Assembly (NCBI RefSeq): GCF_018613065.1
Contig: NZ_JAGGQW010000031.1
Location: forward strand, 186,001 to 250,000
Source: Bacillus sp. ISL-7
GTDB lineage: Bacteria; Bacillota; Bacilli; Bacillales_B; DSM-18226
Reading direction: 5' to 3'
Length of the DNA: 64,000 bases
Part shown: positions 36,401-45,685 of the stretch, piece by piece
Numbering within the stretch: position 1 is the first letter of the stretch
Layout of the letters: every line of letters begins with the position of its first letter
Made by a program: the position numbers and the translations under genes
The notes under the pieces: generated by a model
Database searches by the model: none
What the model was told of the DNA's origin: nothing
What the model saw: only the letters and a program-made list of their open reading frames with translations

Positions 36401-38030
36401 TGAATCCATCGAAATCCGCTGTAAATTCCAAATAAAGTGTAGACGGTGTAACTACGACCTTTAAAAATCCCTTAGAGGAGTTATAACCGCAGATTCTACT
36501 CAATAGATTTCCTTTAGTTTGTACTACATAAGTTTTACCGTTAACGATTGGGATAAAATCTGATAAGCTGTACGCAGCGTCTGCATACGGGTTTCCATTG
36601 ACGTCTAACCTATATCCATTTGTTACTGTATACGGGTTAAAAGTGTTTTGTGAATCGGTTGGAGCAAAATTAGTTTTATCCAAAGTTACGCTACCATCGG
36701 CTAATACCGTACTTTGGTAAACCCCACCAGCTGTCCATGCTGAACCGTTCCAATAATACCATTGACCATCTGCATTAACTCCTGCTGTAGTTACAGACAT
36801 TGTTCCTGTTACCCCTGTTGAGCCAGCAGAATATGATGGAGTAGTTTTAACGCCTGCAGATGTAGCAGTAAATGTTACCGTTGTTCCTGTACCACCAGTT
36901 GTCCATCCGCTAAATGAAGTGCCTCTGATTTTTGTTGCAATAGATGTAGTAGAATCAGCATCCACCCCTTGGGTAGTAGTAGACATTGTGCCAGTAGCAC
37001 CAGTAGTTCCTGCGCTATAGGTCGCATCCGTTTTTATTCCAACACTTGTTGCAGTGAAAGTAACAGTCGAACCTGTTCCACCAGTAGTCCATCCAGTAAA
37101 TGCAGTATTACGAATCTTTGTTGCAACAGCATCTGTTGTTGTATCTGTAGCAGGATCAAGTGAAATGGTTGTAGCCACACCATTCAATGTAACTGTTACG
37201 TTTCCTGTTGTAGTTGGTACTGCTGACACGGTTAAACTCGATACTTCTGCAACACCTGAAGTTACAGCGACATTCGCAGCAACCCCATTTAACGTCACAG
37301 TTACATTACCTGCCGATGTGGGAGAAGCAGTGACGCTTAATGTATCAACTTCTTTCACATTCCCCAAAACAAGATAAATATTCGTGTTACCAGTAGGGAA
37401 GGCATTTTGTAAATCCGTAACAGTTGTATAGACACCTTTAGGAGAACCACTTGCTACTGCATTTAATTCGGTCTTTGTTGCTTTATCAGTTATATATGCT
37501 TGGTTCGGAATTTCGGCCAACTGCGTCGTATGAGTTGCAATGTCTGCCCTAGCTTGGGCGTCTACTCCAGTACCGTTTGTTCGCAAATCCTCTAAGATTG
37601 CCTCATTGTCTGCAATCGCCTGGGTAATGGATTGCCACTCGTTTGTGCTTTCAATCGTGTCATCGCTTAATATTCCTTTTTTAGCTGTGTAGGTAAAGCC
37701 GCTGGTCACAGATACCGTGTCTGTAGTATAGTAAACCATCACCTCAGCAGTATAACTCCCGTCCACGACATAAGCCTGAGTATCTAATACGATCTCACAA
37801 CTACCAGCGACAGGATCCACAATGGTTACATCCTGCAGCACTGTTTTTCTGTCCGGCTTTTTGACCGCTAATCTCACCGTAGCATCTGTCAGGTCGAGCG
37901 GATCACCGTCTTGATTAATTAAGATACTGAGTTTAACGGTTTTTAAATCATTCGTATTAATCGAAAAAGATGGATTTTGGACAGAAGCCATCGTATCTAG
38001 CAAGACATTATATATTTTTTCTTTTGCCAA
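33441..38030 (-). CDS. Large receptor-binding tail protein with BppU N-domain and SGNH esterase domain
   Basis: About 1529 residues. The first 120 form a BppU-type upper-baseplate domain (LSILINQDGDPLDLTDATVR). Residues ~230-430 are Thr/Gly-rich repeats with TVTFTATS units. Three related modules near 466, 613 and 768 begin FNPYTV, KNLFNPATRK and KNLFNKDIRT. Residues ~915-1090 are an SGNH hydrolase: GDSYTE, SYTND and GGSHPG; the Asp usual three residues before the His is Gly here. A beta-rich C-terminus follows. It probably binds and deacetylates wall polymer. TTG 38030 follows AGGTGG. Confidence 0.85.
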   Translation of the reverse strand: MAKEKIYNVLLDTMASVQNPSFSINTNDLKTVKLSILINQDGDPLDLTDATVRLAVKKPDRKTVLQDVTIVDPVAGSCEIVLDTQAYVVDGSYTAEVMVYYTTDTVSVTSGFTYTAKKGILSDDTIESTNEWQSITQAIADNEAILEDLRTNGTGVDAQARADIATHTTQLAEIPNQAYITDKATKTELNAVASGSPKGVYTTVTDLQNAFPTGNTNIYLVLGNVKEVDTLSVTASPTSAGNVTVTLNGVAANVAVTSGVAEVSSLTVSAVPTTTGNVTVTLNGVATTISLDPATDTTTDAVATKIRNTAFTGWTTGGTGSTVTFTATSVGIKTDATYSAGTTGATGTMSTTTQGVDADSTTSIATKIRGTSFSGWTTGGTGTTVTFTATSAGVKTTPSYSAGSTGVTGTMSVTTAGVNADGQWYYWNGSAWTAGGVYQSTVLADGSVTLDKTNFAPTDSQNTFNPYTVTNGYRLDVNGNPYADAAYSLSDFIPIVNGKTYVVQTKGNLLSRICGYNSSKGFLKVVVTPSTLYLEFTADFDGFIRVPCSTTDILLVQVVDKSIYNGFVPYQRLIPDYVKSIPKDNSVTLTKIPNSTITAEKTTFFVKGKNLFNPATRKLGVFVQEANGSEAASSLYDTSDYIPVSAGVAYSSTKCRKLVLYNSNKTFVSGYDVSSTTKTVTPTVDGYMRVSFPVGDVPTSQVEVGSTNTAYEQFGHTSDPLKGLSLVDNSTPGSKLKDNDVDGTKIKDSAISTSKVNFLIPGKNLFNKDIRTVGNYVSEVTGTLVVSANYDTSDYIPVTAGTTYAFTAVRKIVFYDANRVFVQGIDVSNNSPQTATPAQNGYMRVSFSGVNVPTSQAEVGTTQTSYEPFGLKPNYNLLLNDKIIFKRYLEQSVQDSLNNADALAASGGFQIINMANVDRIGFIGDSYTESIYSVKGKSYINKLSLFSDYNFENFAQSGDTYRGNLDRIRKKSPIYHTTLSWQDFKPKYAFLTSYTNDLKYMDNAQYANDLRAIVETVKSLGALPIIATEYHSTFGGGIQTLMRQIAREYDAEFVDIIPKVTQLRGTDYTDFWGGSHPGTRSNSLESDNHEKYLRQLPRPRQSLKVFRLRTGQTVSTLDDLVFFTNTERAKKFKEVAVGHNALTDPKYVDKVNSGAYSRVTSEYLMLQNGENVSFTDYVLISAVLPSTGLKLKTLRLLLNDTTVNVYVKNILASPYPSPTYYQRFDFTGTPTINVGDTYTSSDPAFSGTTFTVSQVNGNSILMSPYKGGTSQAGTLTKVSGSGSASISYGYTAPGFDSNYPVGKQNVGHWQQVSLSNGKFDVPASLIADCVDYDKVHFLIQKAGAFNLNNISVEWSGKEDKVYKVKDLKLEEPTGAEKLTQPFTGNSSQLSSWTVDGTVTPYVPADNNLPSGAVGCVDITTSNKVKQAFTYSNSVDDVECEIKVWARYFPAVSDPAGSTFTITEDSYDYAELAVDLIQGTQVFTMKDRVNLHWKEVTFRAYLPAGTTTQTIRVYSNDNTIQLTKVSVKQV

Positions 38031-38050
38031 TTTTACCACCTGTCTTTCCT

Positions 38051-38088
38051 AAAAATAAAAAAAGAACCTTCTCAATGAGCGGTTCTTT
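38051..38088 (-). terminator. Terminator ahead of the receptor-binding protein gene
   Basis: AAAGAACC / GGTTCTTT 8-bp stem then seven T on the - strand, overlapping the stop of the 64-residue gene. Confidence 0.8.
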
Positions 38089-38281
38089 ACGGAGATTCTA
38101 AAGCCTCAATTCGTGCTTCTAAAGCAGCGAGCTTTTCATCTGTTACAGCTATCGAATACGCTCCACTTGTCGGGACCCATTCGTTTAAGGTTGCGTTAAA
38201 CTTTTTCAATACACTGCCGGCAGGATCGGAGATATCTAACCACAAGACATTCGTATATAAATCATCTTCCCAGGTACTCAT
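38087..38281 (-). CDS. Small tail-tip associated protein
   Basis: 64 residues (MSTWEDDLYTNVLWLDISDP..) ending in a short coiled coil (EKLAALEARIEALES). Such proteins sit between tail-tip and receptor genes in Bacillus phages, often as trimeric linkers. Starts a few bases after the upstream stop. The exact role is unknown. Confidence 0.6.
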   Translation of the reverse strand: MSTWEDDLYTNVLWLDISDPAGSVLKKFNATLNEWVPTSGAYSIAVTDEKLAALEARIEALESP

Positions 38282-38294
38282 TCCATCACCGCCA

Positions 38295-38786
38295 TTACCA
38301 TTCTAGGATTGCACGGATTACGGCATCATTTGCGATGATAGTCGCTGCTGAGTTATCGTCATGGCCCACTATTTTATCATCATAAATATATAATCGTTTG
38401 TTCGTTATCGTGTATTCGGTGGACGAAAGGCCGATTGGAATCGTAAATAGGTGTGATTTCCCGTTCATGGCCGCCCCGTACCATTTCGGAATAACATTAG
38501 TAACAAAATCATAATCATTACTTCCTTCACCGGGATTATAATCAGACCAACAAATAATCCACCCATTCCGGCACTCAGAAAGTTTCTTTGTAGGTACGAC
38601 CGGAGCTGCTGGGGCCCCCGACGGGTAGCTCGCACCTGTCCACAACACGTTTTGTTCATATGCTTTTATCGTAGTAATCTCGGTGTCTAGTATATTTAGA
38701 GTTTCATTGTAATCTGTCCATGTTTGCAACTTCGTGTCGGTTGCTTGCCATTGCTTTAAAAGTAAATTAGGTGTTGGTGTTCCCAT
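38295..38786 (-). CDS. Tail structural protein of unknown role
   Basis: 163 residues. The N-terminus (GTPTPNLLLKQWQATDTKLQ) resembles tail-fibre attachment segments, and the C-terminal part is Gly/Tyr-rich beta. It lies between tail-tip and receptor genes, so it probably belongs to the baseplate. Confidence 0.6.
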   Translation of the reverse strand: MGTPTPNLLLKQWQATDTKLQTWTDYNETLNILDTEITTIKAYEQNVLWTGASYPSGAPAAPVVPTKKLSECRNGWIICWSDYNPGEGSNDYDFVTNVIPKWYGAAMNGKSHLFTIPIGLSSTEYTITNKRLYIYDDKIVGHDDNSAATIIANDAVIRAILEW

Positions 38787-38788
38787 TC

Positions 38789-40039
38789 TTACACCTCACT
38801 TTCCCAAGTTTGGTTTAAATCTTCATCCGCCCATGTAGAGTTAACAAGTTCTGGCGGTTGAGGACCTTTGAATATTTGTTCGTACACATCGTCCCATTGT
38901 GCTTCTTTATATAGTAATTTCGACTGCAAGGCTCTCATATCTTTCGTAATGTTGCTCTTCGCTATCTTAAAGTTACCAAGCGTACATTTGTCACGGGACG
39001 GGTCGCTAAAGCTTGTTTCCAAATATCTTACACGAGCATCTAAATACAGAGCAGGGGAAAATGTCTCGTCTATCGCATACAAAGTATCTCCGAGTCGCGT
39101 TTTTTCATGTTCCGCACCCGTTAACCTTTCTAACAAAGCCACATCGAGTTCATACGAAATCTTAGGTGTCTTCCGTTGTTGCAATGCGGACCACGTTTTA
39201 TCTAGGAGTGTATTAGGATCTGTCGTATCATATTGAAACACTCCAAAAAGATGTTTCCCTTTGATACCATATCTTTGCTGTGCGATGGGATCTCCAACCC
39301 AATCTTGGTTCAACGGTTTATAAGGCGTACTCTTCGATATACTCTTAAATGTGGTGATAAGACCTTTTGCGTCTGCCTTACCCACTCCGATCAGAGCTGT
39401 AACTAAATTAGACATATCGACTTTTCGACGGATAGAGCTGATATCCTTGTTATAAGTAAACCGCTTTTTAGTATCCGTTCCTCTTTTCGGCACAAGGTCG
39501 ACATATCGTCCAACAATTTCGCTGTTTTGCATTTTTACACGAAAACTTAACTCACCGTTAAATCTATCGGATACGTACTGCAAGGCGGATAAAACGGTTT
39601 GATAGTCTTCGAAATAAAAATTATCTACCCCGAAATATTCCGTGTCTCCGCGTACCCATCTCGTATCTGCAAGCACGATATCCAGTATTTGATTCACATT
39701 CTTGGACATATGTGTAGCAGGTCGAAAAATATCATTAAGTAATTCGAGACCCGCGTTTTCAGCGTAAATATATTTATCACTCGTAAACGAGTGCGCATCC
39801 TCGATTCGCATTACCGTAAACATGACGAGCGCATCGTCTAAATTTTTGCGCACAATAAAACCACCCTCTACTACTTCATTAGCGTTAGGGTGGTTGGATG
39901 GTATACGAAACTCATACGAAGATGTTCCGGTATCCAAGTCTTCTTTTAAAAGGTCATCGTAATAAGGACAAGAGTCAGGGCTTCCATTGTTTGTGAATAT
40001 CGCTTGTACTCGCTCATGCCTATCCATGTAAAAAATCAC
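38789..40039 (-). CDS. Tail-tip protein (prophage tail endopeptidase/Gp37-like)
   Basis: 416 residues. It has the siphovirus tail-tip hub fold of the Prophage_tail / ReqiPepy6 Gp37-like group: IFYMDRHERVQAIF start, ENAGLELLNDIFRP, and FRVKMQNSEIVGRYVDLVPK. In such phages it closes the tail below Dit and anchors the receptor-binding protein. No protease active site can be pointed to. Confidence 0.78.
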   Translation of the reverse strand: MIFYMDRHERVQAIFTNNGSPDSCPYYDDLLKEDLDTGTSSYEFRIPSNHPNANEVVEGGFIVRKNLDDALVMFTVMRIEDAHSFTSDKYIYAENAGLELLNDIFRPATHMSKNVNQILDIVLADTRWVRGDTEYFGVDNFYFEDYQTVLSALQYVSDRFNGELSFRVKMQNSEIVGRYVDLVPKRGTDTKKRFTYNKDISSIRRKVDMSNLVTALIGVGKADAKGLITTFKSISKSTPYKPLNQDWVGDPIAQQRYGIKGKHLFGVFQYDTTDPNTLLDKTWSALQQRKTPKISYELDVALLERLTGAEHEKTRLGDTLYAIDETFSPALYLDARVRYLETSFSDPSRDKCTLGNFKIAKSNITKDMRALQSKLLYKEAQWDDVYEQIFKGPQPPELVNSTWADEDLNQTWESEV

Positions 40040-40050
40040 GTCCGCACCTC

Positions 40051-41718
40051 CTACAAATACCTTTCCGTAAATTCAGCTGTAAAGGTGGCAGCAGGATCAT
40101 CAGTATTAACCTTCACTTGCGTGATACCTTCAGAAATAGGGAAAAAGGTACTGGCAACGTCCACTTCTTGTAATAAAGATTCTCCATTTAGCCATACGCT
40201 GCTATCTGTTAAATCCACTTCCAACTCATCCCCAGATTGAAAAATGGAAGGGACATCGATCACAGTGTCTGTATTATGCTTTAGAACTTTTAAGTCTGTC
40301 ACCCTCATCCTTTGAACAACGGGAGTTGTGTCGTATTGTGCGTAATGAATAACGACATACGAAAGAGCCGACGTAGTAAAGGTTCCGTCTTTATCATAAA
40401 ACGTCTTTTTAATCTTATTTTTTTTCTTATTATTAACCACACGGGAAACTTCTGCATACCATTTATCACCAATGCGTGAAAGGACAAACTCGCCGTAAAA
40501 ATCGTTATAAGTGCCGACGTGCGTAGGGTAGACCATTTTTGATTTTGTGCCATCATACACGGTTAACTTTTTACCCACTTTTAATGAGTCGGTGATCCGC
40601 ATTCGATTATTTGCCGCCAATATTTCCGGACTCATATCATGCTGTTTAGCGATACTTGCCCAGGTTTCACCTTTTTTCACCGTATGCGTGGTATATTTTC
40701 TTTGCGTGACCTTTTTGCCCGCTGGGGCTTTCGGTTCACTCTCCAGAAACGTTGTATTACCAATGAAGATTTCAGGAATGTTAAATTCGTATTGGGTATA
40801 TGAATCACGCATAACCATTTTCCCAATTTTACCGCCCGACTGGTTAAAGAGATAAATTTCGAGTCGTCCCGTCCTGTCACCGTCTAGTTTCGATGTCCCA
40901 TCTTCGGATGTAAAATCAATTCGGGCTTTTACTTCAAAGTCCTGGACTAATTGGGATAAATCCTTTCGAACCGCTGGACCATGCCACGTCTTCGCTCCCG
41001 CTGTACCTGTGCCGTAACTCGATGCTTGTATGCCATCATTTACGGAGATAACCGATCCTGAATTTAATCTTCCGCTATCGAGCACCGCACCGGCATTTGC
41101 CCATCCACTAGTACTCGTCATCATATCGTTTAAGATGTATTGCGTTTTTGGCAGCACGATTTGGTCTGGGTCGTTCGGATTTCCAATGAGGATAATTCCG
41201 TCAGGACTTGTGAACGAAACAAAAGTCGCATCGTTTTGAAAATTAACGTTGAATTTAGGAAACGTCTTGGTCGTACCTTTATTATGAAATAGAAACATAT
41301 TTGCACTTGGTTCAATTGTTTTTACTTCAGTGCTATAGGCAAACGGGTCAGGGCAAAGAAAATTAAGAGTGCCAGTACCGACTCTCATAAGATTATTTAT
41401 CATATCGGTGTTCCCGGACAAGATAGCATAATTCAGTTTGTTAGGTTCATCAGAAATAATTAGTTCCGTAGGTTTTTCGATATCTAGGCAATATGCTAAA
41501 AATCTTATTGTATCCATGTACTCCGTTGCTGTTTTCGCGATGACAGTGAGATCTATACTTATTTGCCTAAATCCGTATCTTGCGCCTGTAAAATACGCTC
41601 CGTGCCGAGCAGGAATGGAAAGCAAAGATATTTCGCGGGGAGGGAGAATGCTTCGGTGAACTTTTTGAATGCGAAAATAATCACTAATTTGAAAACCACC
41701 TAATGATGCTGTTCTCAC
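40051..41718 (-). CDS. Distal tail protein (Dit) with internal LysM module
   Basis: 555 residues. The N-terminal 130 are the Sipho_tail/Dit fold (IPARHGAYFTGARYGFRQIS..). Then comes a galectin-like beta part containing a LysM module (about 340-395, THTVKKGETWASIAKQH) and a C-terminal beta domain. Dit normally has about 250 residues, so this is an enlarged form. GTG start overlaps the tape-measure stop (GTGA) and follows GGGGGGAG. Confidence 0.85.
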   Translation of the reverse strand: MRTASLGGFQISDYFRIQKVHRSILPPREISLLSIPARHGAYFTGARYGFRQISIDLTVIAKTATEYMDTIRFLAYCLDIEKPTELIISDEPNKLNYAILSGNTDMINNLMRVGTGTLNFLCPDPFAYSTEVKTIEPSANMFLFHNKGTTKTFPKFNVNFQNDATFVSFTSPDGIILIGNPNDPDQIVLPKTQYILNDMMTSTSGWANAGAVLDSGRLNSGSVISVNDGIQASSYGTGTAGAKTWHGPAVRKDLSQLVQDFEVKARIDFTSEDGTSKLDGDRTGRLEIYLFNQSGGKIGKMVMRDSYTQYEFNIPEIFIGNTTFLESEPKAPAGKKVTQRKYTTHTVKKGETWASIAKQHDMSPEILAANNRMRITDSLKVGKKLTVYDGTKSKMVYPTHVGTYNDFYGEFVLSRIGDKWYAEVSRVVNNKKKNKIKKTFYDKDGTFTTSALSYVVIHYAQYDTTPVVQRMRVTDLKVLKHNTDTVIDVPSIFQSGDELEVDLTDSSVWLNGESLLQEVDVASTFFPISEGITQVKVNTDDPAATFTAEFTERYL

Positions 41719-44700
41719 GTTACTCCCCCCATTCGATTTTCCCTTACTCTCAATATATCAAGTGCGTTACTAATATCGTCAATGGTTGCTCTTACAAACT
41801 CTCGACCATTTATTATCACGCTAACGTCCCGGCTCGCTAATTTTTCAATCGCATTGACTAATGGCTGTAAACCGTTATTGTCCTGAACAGTTTTAGGTAA
41901 TGAAGTTGTTCTTGCCCCGCGCATATCCACAAGCTCTCTTCCCCGTTCGCCAACTAGAGCGATGCCTGAAGCAAGAGCCTCGCCACCATTTGCCAGCATT
42001 GGAATGTTCCAACTTCGTAATAGTTGCTCCGATTGCCGATTAGGAATAACCTTTGCGCCCCTTGGGAGGTACGTTAATTCAGGACCATTTTCCCCAACCC
42101 AAGCAAGCCCTCCCGGTGCGTTTCTTGTGCCCCTTGCAAAGCCCGGAATATTAATCCCTGACATTTTTTCAAATGCTTTAACTGCACTTTTAAAAGAATT
42201 GGAAATGGATGCGCCAATACTGATAGTCTTGCTGGCACCTTTACCCGCCTCCTGGTGGATAGCATGCGTTTTTCCATAATCAGTGGCATTTATTTCTTTT
42301 TTTGCATTTGCATTTGCTTCGTTACTGATAATTTTCGCTTCACTATATCCGTCGCCAGTAAATTTAATATTTTTCACTTCTGACGCAGAAAGAACCTCAG
42401 ACATTTCGCCAGCCTTAATCGTTCCATCATCGATTTTTTTATTAACTGTTTTCTGTTCACTTTGTATTTCTTGGATTGACTTTTTAGCAGTTCGGTATTT
42501 ATCAAGAGATCCGTCAAGGTTTTGTAATTCTTTCTTTTGTGCTCCATCCAAATCGCCATATTTACTTTGGATTCTTAGTAACTCAGCTTTACGGTCCACT
42601 GTTTTCTTAATCGCCTGGTCTAATTGGCTAATGCCTTCTTGACCTTTTGTGTTAATTCCTGCTTGTGCTAACTGAAGATTAATCATTTCATCAAAAAGGG
42701 CTTGAGTTTTGGTAATTTGTTCGGTTGTTTTTTCAACCGCTTTTTGTTTTTCTTGTACTTCCGAAGCTACCGCATCCACGTTGCCATTTTGAATATTTAC
42801 TTCTTGTTGGAGATTTTGTATTTGAAAATTCATTCCGTCTGCAATTTCTTTTTGACCTGCCGCATAGGCATTCTGTTGTTGTTTTTTCAATGCTTCTAGT
42901 TGGTATTCTTTAGCCGCTGCTTCTATTTTTGCGTTATTTAATTCAATAACCTTTTTATTCAGCTCTTCAATATCGTTTGATTGATTGCGAATATTTTGAT
43001 CTAATTTCGCTTCCGCTTTTGTTTTTTGCAGTTCTAATTCTAACTGAATATTTTCTCTTAATTTATTATTTGCCTGGTGGAGATCGTCCGCATTCGTGAG
43101 GATTTTATTCCCTTGATCGGAAAAAGCTTGCCCTACCGTTGGAGCTTTTTCTATCAATTTATCATTAAGATTAAGCATTTCAGATAACTGCGCATTCGAC
43201 AATCCTGATTTTTCTCTTAGATGTTCCGCTTCATCTTTTAATTTCCCTATTTCTTCTGCGGATTTCGCTGTTTTTAATTCGCTTTGAATGTCCCGAAACC
43301 GTAATAATTCATAGTTTGAGAGGTTGTTTTTATCGCGTAATTCCTGGTATTTTCCGGTTAATGTTTCAAGAGATTGTTGCTGATCGATGAGTGATTTTGT
43401 ATGATCAAGATTTACATTGGTAGATTCCTTGGCACCATTTTTAAAAGCTAACACTGCTCCTGTAACAAGACCTACACCAGCAATGGTTAGACCAACAGGT
43501 CCAGCAAGTGCTGTAAGTGCTCCAACTAACCCTCCTGCGCCCGCAATGGCTGTAGATGCCGCCCCAAAAGCTGTTACAATTGTTCCTACTGAACTAACGA
43601 GAGTGCCAGTTATGACTAATACAGGACCAACCGCCGCCGCAATCCCCGCGATAGTAAGTATTGTTTTCTGACCTTCAGGCGTTAGTTTCTGGAACTTGTC
43701 AACTAAACCCTGAATAGTGGAGGACATTTTTAATACAGCCGGTTTAAGTGTAGTACCAATAGTTATTGCCGCTGTTTCAATCGTTCCGCCTAATTCATCT
43801 ATGGCACCTTTTAAATTGTCTTTCATTTTAGCCGCCGCTTCTTTAGATGCCCCTCCGCTATCCTCTAATGATTTGGTCATTTTGTCGATTGTTGAGGGCC
43901 CAGCTTTCATGAGTGACAGCATCCCTGATACTGCTTCTTTTCCGACCAGAGCCGATATAGTTGCCGCCTTTTGCGTTTCAGTTTGGCCGTCCATTGATTC
44001 TGTTAAATTCTGAATTAACTTAGAAAGTCCAACGAAATTTCCTTTAGAATCAGTTATTGCAACTCCCATTTTTTCCATTCGCTTAGAGTTTTCTTCAGAT
44101 GGATCTAAGAGTCCTAAAAGTGCGCCTCTCAAGGTCGTGCCAGCTGAAGAACCATCCATCCCGGCATTGGTCATAATACCAATGGCTGCTGACGTTTCTT
44201 CTAATGACATACCTAGAGCTGCAGCTGGTGGACCCGCATACTTTAATGCGTACTGCATATCTGTTAAACTCGCAGCTGATATGTTAGCTGTTTTCGCTAA
44301 AATGTCGGCTACCTTAGTGGCGTCAGTTGCTTTTAAACTAAAGATATTGAGCGAGGACGCCATTACATCTGCAGTTTGAGCCATATCTGACCCGGATGCT
44401 TCGGCAGCAGCAATGACACCAGGCATTGCCCCAATGACTTCATTCGCTGTAAAGCCCATAGCAGCCATATTTTCCATACCTAAAGCTACTTCTGATGCTG
44501 ATTTTGACGTGTTCGCACCTAAATCAAGAGCAGTTTTAGAGAGACTATCCATATCTTCCGATGTAGCACCTGCAATTGCTCCTACTCTGTCCATTTGGGC
44601 TTCAAATTCCATCGCTGTTTTAACGGATGCTGCTCCAATTCCTACAATTGGCAAAGTGACAGAGGCGGATAAATTCTTTCCAATGTCTTGCATCTTACCG

Positions 44701-45137
44701 CCAACCGCTTTAAACCTGTCTCCCGCGGCGTTTAATTGCTCACCTAATTGATGCCATCTACTCGACTGCAAAGTGATTTGCTCATTCACATCTCTTAATC
44801 TGGATTCTGTTGTTCGCATGCCCGCTTGAGCGTTATTATAAGCAGCCAGCATTCGTTGGGTAGCCGCGGCATTTTCACCCTGGGTAGTTCTTAACTGCTC
44901 ATATCGACGCCTGAGAAAATCAACTTTTTCTTGCTGTGCTTTTAATGTATCTTCTAAATACTTTGATTTAGCCTTAAGGCCATCCATGCTTTTACCAAAA
45001 TCTTTTAAGCCCGCCCCCGCTAATTTAAACTCCGATTGAGCAATTTTTAATCGGTTACTTACGTCCCTCATACCACTTTTAAATTCGGCGTTGGTCAAAC
45101 TCATATCAATATGCAAGGATCCAATTTCTTCGGCCAT
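41715..45137 (-). CDS. Tail tape measure protein
   Basis: 1140 residues. N-terminal coiled coils are followed by the TP901-type core (TAMEFEAQMDRVGAIAGATS, then MAQTADVMASSLNIFSLKAT). A hydrophobic stretch near 490-570, long coiled coils (640-960), and a C-terminal GFARGTRNAPGGLAWVGENG repeat complete it. It sets tail length; by the rule of about 0.15 nm per residue the tail would be near 170 nm (inference). Confidence 0.93.
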   Translation of the reverse strand: MAEEIGSLHIDMSLTNAEFKSGMRDVSNRLKIAQSEFKLAGAGLKDFGKSMDGLKAKSKYLEDTLKAQQEKVDFLRRRYEQLRTTQGENAAATQRMLAAYNNAQAGMRTTESRLRDVNEQITLQSSRWHQLGEQLNAAGDRFKAVGGKMQDIGKNLSASVTLPIVGIGAASVKTAMEFEAQMDRVGAIAGATSEDMDSLSKTALDLGANTSKSASEVALGMENMAAMGFTANEVIGAMPGVIAAAEASGSDMAQTADVMASSLNIFSLKATDATKVADILAKTANISAASLTDMQYALKYAGPPAAALGMSLEETSAAIGIMTNAGMDGSSAGTTLRGALLGLLDPSEENSKRMEKMGVAITDSKGNFVGLSKLIQNLTESMDGQTETQKAATISALVGKEAVSGMLSLMKAGPSTIDKMTKSLEDSGGASKEAAAKMKDNLKGAIDELGGTIETAAITIGTTLKPAVLKMSSTIQGLVDKFQKLTPEGQKTILTIAGIAAAVGPVLVITGTLVSSVGTIVTAFGAASTAIAGAGGLVGALTALAGPVGLTIAGVGLVTGAVLAFKNGAKESTNVNLDHTKSLIDQQQSLETLTGKYQELRDKNNLSNYELLRFRDIQSELKTAKSAEEIGKLKDEAEHLREKSGLSNAQLSEMLNLNDKLIEKAPTVGQAFSDQGNKILTNADDLHQANNKLRENIQLELELQKTKAEAKLDQNIRNQSNDIEELNKKVIELNNAKIEAAAKEYQLEALKKQQQNAYAAGQKEIADGMNFQIQNLQQEVNIQNGNVDAVASEVQEKQKAVEKTTEQITKTQALFDEMINLQLAQAGINTKGQEGISQLDQAIKKTVDRKAELLRIQSKYGDLDGAQKKELQNLDGSLDKYRTAKKSIQEIQSEQKTVNKKIDDGTIKAGEMSEVLSASEVKNIKFTGDGYSEAKIISNEANANAKKEINATDYGKTHAIHQEAGKGASKTISIGASISNSFKSAVKAFEKMSGINIPGFARGTRNAPGGLAWVGENGPELTYLPRGAKVIPNRQSEQLLRSWNIPMLANGGEALASGIALVGERGRELVDMRGARTTSLPKTVQDNNGLQPLVNAIEKLASRDVSVIINGREFVRATIDDISNALDILRVRENRMGGVT

Positions 45138-45151
45138 ATAAATCTCACCAC

Positions 45152-45618
45152 CTAAAACACGTCGTCAATAAATCCTACTTTGTCTTCCGCTACGCTTGCC
45201 ATTAACTCAAAATAAAATTCAATGTCCATCTCATCTATTTCATGAAGTTTATATCCAATTTTCATAAGATCCTTATACATTTCTTTTATCGCTTCATAAG
45301 GATCTGTTATCCGTTTTTTGATGTGTCTGCCCCGTCTTGAATACTTTTTGTGCCACGGTCAATAACCTCAAAAAATACACCCTGCAAAGCCGGTAATATC
45401 CCGTCTAACGGCATCCCATCCCACACATCGTCAGGAGTAAATTGACTATTAAAAACTTCGCAAACAAAATCGACTAATTGATCTGTTACCTCTTCGGTTA
45501 TCTCTCCACCTTCGTTAAACACTTTGTTCATTTTTAAGGCTTTTCTGAAAAGACGTCCCTTCACAAAAGGTACTGAAAAGGTTTTTTCTTTATCTTCCAT
45601 AAACAATTTAAACTGCAT
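45152..45618 (-). CDS. Tail assembly chaperone GT, -1 frameshift product
   Basis: Extended product made when ribosomes slip back one base at A AAA AAC (45319-45313). Residues 1-102 are shared with G; then 53 residues in the -1 frame (RITDPYEAIKEMYKDLMKIG .. FYFELMASVAEDKVGFIDDV) end at TAG 45152. The base at 45313 is read twice. The DEMDIEFYFEL signature is typical of GT C-termini in Gram-positive phages. Total 155 residues. Confidence 0.85.
45307..45618 (-). CDS. Tail assembly chaperone G
   Basis: 103 residues ending SKNG. The slippery heptamer A AAA AAC lies two codons before its stop, the classic position. It precedes the tape measure gene and binds the tape measure protein during tail assembly, with the longer GT form. 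AGGAGGGAAAAGAT precedes ATG. Confidence 0.88.
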   Translation of the reverse strand: MQFKLFMEDKEKTFSVPFVKGRLFRKALKMNKVFNEGGEITEEVTDQLVDFVCEVFNSQFTPDDVWDGMPLDGILPALQGVFFEVIDRGTKSIQDGADTSKNG

Positions 45619-45685
45619 ATCTTTTCCCTCCTAAATAAATAAAAAAGGAGTAGAGGAATAGTAATTCCCGCTACTCCGAAAAAAT

